Positions 60,060 to 64,000 of a stretch of DNA of 64,000 nucleotides are shown one piece after another (position 1 is the stretch's first letter; each line of letters starts with the position of its first letter). A program made the position numbers and the translations under genes. Source of the DNA: Lutjanus erythropterus (lineage: Eukaryota > Chordata > Actinopteri > Lutjaniformes > Lutjanidae); the NCBI GenBank assembly GCA_020091685.1, contig CM034597.1:28136388-28200387 (forward strand), given 5' to 3'. The notes beneath the pieces are model-generated. The model was given only the letters and a program-made list of their open reading frames with translations, did not search any database and was not told where the DNA came from.

Positions 60060-61110
60060 CATACCATCACACAGATTCTGCTTTTTAACTTCATGCTGAT
60101 AACAATCTGGATGGTCAATCTCCTCCTTATCCCAGAAAAACTATTTGAAATGTGGACTTTCAGGCCACAGCGCACTTTCCCCTTTCTGTCAGTCCATCTC
60201 AGACGAGCTAAGATCCAGATTTTTCAAAGTGTTCTGGAGCTCAAATAGTAATATCCTTTATACAATCAGTCTTGGCCCCTCCCTGCAGAGATTTCTTTTG
60301 ATTCTCAGACCCTTAATGATATTATGGATTGTAGATGGTGAAATCCCTAAACTCTTTGCAACTGTGTGTTGAGGAATGGTGAACCTCACCCTGTCTATGC
60401 TTGTGAACGACTGAGCCTTTTGAGGTTGCCCATTTTATACCCAATCACGATATTGTCACCTGTTACCAATTATCTTGTTCAACTTTTAAATATGCAGCAT
60501 GGTGGTTAACACTACTGCCTCGCAGCAAGAAGGTCCCGAGTTCAAATGGTCCAGCCGACTGGGGCACTGGGGAGTTTGTGGGTAGGGCCTTTCTGTGCAG
60601 AGTTTGCATGCTCTCCTCGTGTCCGTGTGGGTTCTCTCCAGGTACTCCAGCTTCCTCCCACAGTCCAGAGACATGCAGCATAATAGGTTAATTGGTGACA
60701 CCAAAGTGCACATAGGTGTGAGTGTGAGAGTGAATGGTTGTCTGTCTCTATGTTCATCCTGCAATGAACTGGCGACTTGTCCAGGGTGTACCCTGCCTCT
60801 TGCCCAATGTCAACCATGACCCTTCAAGGATAAGCAGTTACGGACAACGAATAACCTTTTAAATGTTCCGAACAGGTTCCACAACTTCCCTAGTCTTTTG
60901 TTACATCTGAAATATGTTTTAGGCAACAATTTCAGAATGATTGTATATTTACAAAAAACAACAAAGTATATTAGGATATAAATAAAATATCTTGTCTCTG
61001 TACTGTATTCGGTTGAAAACAAGTTGGAAAGTATTTGCAAATCATCTGCATTCTAGTTTATTTATGTTTTACACAACATCCCAACTTTTTTGGAATTGTG
61101 GTTTGTTATA
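60060..61110. mobile_element. DNA-transposon relic interrupted by a SINE
   Basis: Left part 60060-60484 and right part 60841-61110 belong to one repeat. The right end reads ACACAACATCCCAACTTTTT, then GGAATTGTGGTTTGT, wording I know from a widespread fish DNA transposon (recollection; superfamily not assigned). The left part includes GATAACAATCTGGATGGTC and CACCTGTTACCAATTA. Any transposase frame is destroyed. Confidence 0.6.
60485..60840 (+). mobile_element. tRNA-derived SINE inserted in the transposon relic
   Basis: A box-like TGGTTAACACTACTGCCTCG and B box-like GAGTTCAAATGG are followed by a body with GCATGCTCTCCTCGTGTCCG, CCAGCTTCCTCCCACAGTCC, CTGGCGACTTGTCCAGGGTG and the tail AGGATAAGCAGTTACGGACA. 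This is a common teleost SINE type. It splits the surrounding DNA transposon, so it is the younger insertion. Confidence 0.8.
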
Positions 61111-61434
61111 TGTGTGTGGGCAGCGTCCCACTGGAGGCAGGATACTTTGAGTCTGCAGTGAAAGTGTGGCCAGCAGTCAGCAGCAACACACCTGGAAGAG
61201 AGCAGGAAAGAGAGCATGAGGGAGGGAGAGAGAGACCAACTTATTGGTATTCTGGCCTGGCTCATAAGTATCCATTTTAACATGCAGTCGTGGTGATCAA
61301 TATGATTTAAGCAACAGAATTGGACTTGGAGAGTTTGCTTTACCTAATTGGCCTCACTGAAAAATGAGCTTGCACGGTTTTATTAGAACAAGGATCTTGG
61401 ACCTAAGGAGAGGATTGTGTGTATGTGTGTGCGG

Positions 61435-61435
<1 letters not shown>

Positions 61436-61467
<32 letters not shown>
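61436..61467. repeat. (GT)n microsatellite
   Basis: About 16 GT units. Confidence 0.95.
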
Positions 61468-61469
<2 letters not shown>

Positions 61470-61621
61470 AGATAGAGTAGGGGGTTGCTGATCAGGGGGT
61501 TCTGCTCCTGTTTTGTGCAGTGTCCCATCAATCAAGCTTTGTAGGCTTTATGCAGGTCACTGTAATTTTGTGTGTGAGCCCTGTGTGAGGTCTGTGCTTT
61601 AACCACCTTACTGCTCTTCTT

Positions 61622-61624
<3 letters not shown>

Positions 61625-61673
<49 letters not shown>
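61625..61673. repeat. compound (CT)n(CA)n microsatellite
   Basis: About eight CT units followed by about 16 AC units. Confidence 0.95.
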
Positions 61674-61674
<1 letters not shown>

Positions 61675-61954
61675 CAGGCTACATATCTCGTCAGTCTGTC
61701 CGCAGGTCAGTCTCATTGAGTTCCCAATGATGGTGCATAATTTATTTTGTCTGAAAGCAAAGAAACAGATTGAAGTCCAGGTTAAATTTGAAGAGCACGA
61801 AGTAGAGGAGGAGAGGGGTGAGCAGCAGGAGAGCGGCCCATGTGTATGTTTTTAGTGCAGTTACACTTATATTTTTATGTATTTATAACATACTTTTGCA
61901 CATGTCATTTAAAGTACTCTTGTTCCCGGTAATAATCTGTGCTCATGTCTGCAG

Positions 61955-62044
61955 GGCCGGGCTCTCCTGCACTGGGCCTGTGACAGGGGACACAAGGAGC
62001 TGGTGTCTGTATTACTGCAGAACAAAGCAGACATCAACAGTCAG
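61955..62044 (+). CDS. acbd6: acbd6 exon 6 (ankyrin repeat)
   Basis: 90 nt after TCATGTCTGCAG coding GRALLHWACDRGHKELVSVL then LQNKADINSQ, phase 0 to 0. The ALHWA-like turn, GH..LV..LL helix pair and ADIN loop are a textbook ankyrin repeat and match ACBD6 closely. Donor CAG/GTGAGC. The next exon should begin DNEG-like text and complete the second repeat; it is not found up to 64000. Confidence 0.96.
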
Positions 62045-64000
62045 GTGAGCTGCCTTTTTCTCTCTTTCTGTCTCCGTTTCTCAAACATAATTGTCCATCT
62101 AGGGCAGAATTTCATCTGGTAACTAAAAGGAATCTCAGTTGGTGGATTGGTGATGAATGAGCTGAAACTAAATGAGCCCCTTTTGTTTGAAATTGTATGA
62201 TGACTCCCAAGTTATTGGCACTAGAGAAGCAGAGTCCTGACCCAGCTTCTGACTGTTTTGAATTATATTTCAGGGGTGTCAAACTCAATTTCATCCTGGG
62301 CTACATCCATATTATAGTTTCCCTCAAAGGGGCGGATGTAAACGCAAGATCATATATATTATTATTGGTTATAGTAATAACTTAATAATGAATATCACAC
62401 TCTGAAAACAGAAGTATATGAAAAATTATGACAAGCAGACATTCAGCTGTTCAAGGAAGTTTATTAAAAGATGAAATATACAAAGTAGTGTAAGTAATAA
62501 AGTCAAAATAAAAATAAGGGTTGTTTCAGTTTGTGTAGCCTTACAAGCAAGGTTTCAAATACCAAATATATATTCGCTTGAAAATTAAATGGCTCTTTTC
62601 CAGCTACAGCCCACTGCTGGAAACACCTACTATATAAAGACACTATCTAGCATGTACTGACATCTAGCAGCTGGATGCCTTCAGTGCACAGATAACTCAT
62701 AATTGCTTCCATAACGCAACATAATATTGTATTGTGCAAATTATATTCTTTTCAAGCTGTTGTGGGACTCATAAAATTAGGTGCTGGGTCAGATTTGGTC
62801 TGTGGGCCTTGAGTTTGACACGTTTAATTTTCTTTTTTGTTTTTCATTTTTCCACTTCTCATTTTTACTGAAGATATAACAGTGCTTGTTTTGCTGGCAT
62901 TCAACAACCGCAGCTCCCATGAGTTTTTAACCTGTGTCATATGGACTAAAAACACCAATATTATGTTTCAGCTTTTCAACATGATTGATGAAACAAACCC
63001 CCTATGGGAAAATACACTGTAGAATAGCAACTTTCACAGAAGCAGGACCTCAGATCTGTATTACATTTATGAGATTCAACCTCTATAATTGCGTAAACTA
63101 CAAAACTGGAGAGCTGGAGTAAAGCAGGGCTCTTTTCCTCTGTGTCCTGCAGCTGTCCCAGATTCTACATTCAACTGTCCCAGACTTTTCAACCATTGTC
63201 CCAAATTGAAGTTTGTGTTTTTTCCTAACATTTTTATAGTGTTCAATTTTTGGGACTATTTATACACAGAGCCAAATGTTTCACACCTCGCTCCGCTTAC
63301 AAAGGGTGCAACATGTGGGGAAAATACTGATCTCTATAAACAGGTATTTGCATATGAATTCAGAGTCTGTAGCAGTTTGTGAACGTGCATGAATGCCGTA
63401 TCAGTTTCAGATGATACCTAATATTCCCATATTGGGGAAATACAGACTCAGCTGCCCTCAGGTCTGCTGCTAGGACCTTGATGGATACTCTGAAGTAAAA
63501 ACAGTGCAACAGTGCAATGAAACATAACTAATACACTGCATATTTTTCAAGACGTTACTACAAATGTAAACATATACACATGCATTGTTAATGAGTAACT
63601 AACATTACATTTCTACATCATGTACTGTTACACGTTACACAGACATTTTGTGGGGTGAAAAATCAGAGTTGAGTTACATGTTTAGTTATACAGGTTCCTG
63701 GGCTGAAAACAATCCGCAGTAAGCTAGTGGTCTTTTACAGTCACCGTAGGGCTTTAAATATGTCATATCATGTTTTAATATTTTTTCAGGCGCGGAAGTA
63801 ACTATTCAGATCCCCAATATGAGGCCAGTTTATCCGAACGCCTATTTGCTGAAATGTTTTTGTTAAGCTAACTTTCGTAACTGTCCAGTGTTGTCCTAGA
63901 CATCATATCTTTGTGTCCCAAGGACATTTTTTAGGTGGTGGAAGGACATAAATATTCTTGCAGTGCAAAGTTTTTTCAGTAACGCTTATTAATTCAATAC
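62045..64000 (+). other. acbd6: acbd6 intron 6 (partial)
   Basis: Nearly 2 kb to the window edge with no further acbd6 exon. Contains a MITE at 62270-62828; the rest is unremarkable AT-rich DNA. Confidence 0.8.
62270..62828. mobile_element. MITE with inverted ends, family H
   Basis: Left end CAGGGGTGTCAAACTCAATT; right end GCCTTGAGTTTGACACGTTT is its inverted counterpart. About 555 bp and no transposase frame. Confidence 0.7.

Larger units (their letters stand above)
58624..61954 (+). other. acbd6: acbd6 intron 5
   Basis: 3.3 kb. Right of 60 kb it is filled by a DNA-transposon relic interrupted by a SINE, followed by GT/CA microsatellites. 58880-59300 is repeat-poor and unexplained. Confidence 0.85.

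Noticed and set aside
1-64000. CRISPR array, operon, phage or intact virus
   Set aside because: No regularly spaced identical repeats with unique spacers, no gene-dense polycistronic layout and no viral gene set; the sequence is intron-rich vertebrate DNA.

Overview
The window reads as nuclear genomic DNA of a teleost fish, probably a percomorph (inference). Evidence: two vertebrate genes split by canonical GT-AG introns, long AT-rich introns, CA/GT and tetranucleotide microsatellites, tRNA-derived SINEs, LINE relics, and many short inverted-repeat DNA transposons of types common in fish. Almost all short open frames are chance frames in introns and repeats; no bacterial-style operon, CRISPR array or viral genome is visible.

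Layout. (1) 1-28874, minus strand: 5' part of xpr1, a phosphate exporter with an SPX domain. Coding exon 1 (28806-28874) and exon 2 (19086-19137) are certain; exon 3 onward lies left of the window. The GC-rich promoter/5'UTR covers about 28875-29400. (2) 29.5-33 kb: repeat-rich intergenic DNA with a hAT-like element, a tRNA-SINE and a LINE 3' end. (3) 33.2-40.1 kb, minus strand: an unrecognised gene. It has a short first exon, a 1550-bp exon coding 63-bp (21-residue) tandem repeats followed by a long charged coiled coil, then a 1.5-kb fold-back structure, then an array of eight exon/intron-like units repeated every 195-295 bp. (4) 40.9-45.2 kb: repeats, a 42-bp CCAAT-box array and possible exon fragments. 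(5) 45550 to the right edge, plus strand: acbd6, exons 1-6, coding the acyl-CoA-binding domain and the first ankyrin repeats; the last exons lie beyond the window.

xpr1 and acbd6 stand head to head, as their human orthologues do on chromosome 1q25. The unrecognised gene sits between them and is the most unusual part of the window. Exon 2 of that gene ends in phase 1, and at least four units of the downstream array are open frames bounded by splice signals with phase 1 at both ends, so they could be spliced on in frame. A competing model ends the gene at a short exon at 36594-36658. Transcript data would decide between them.
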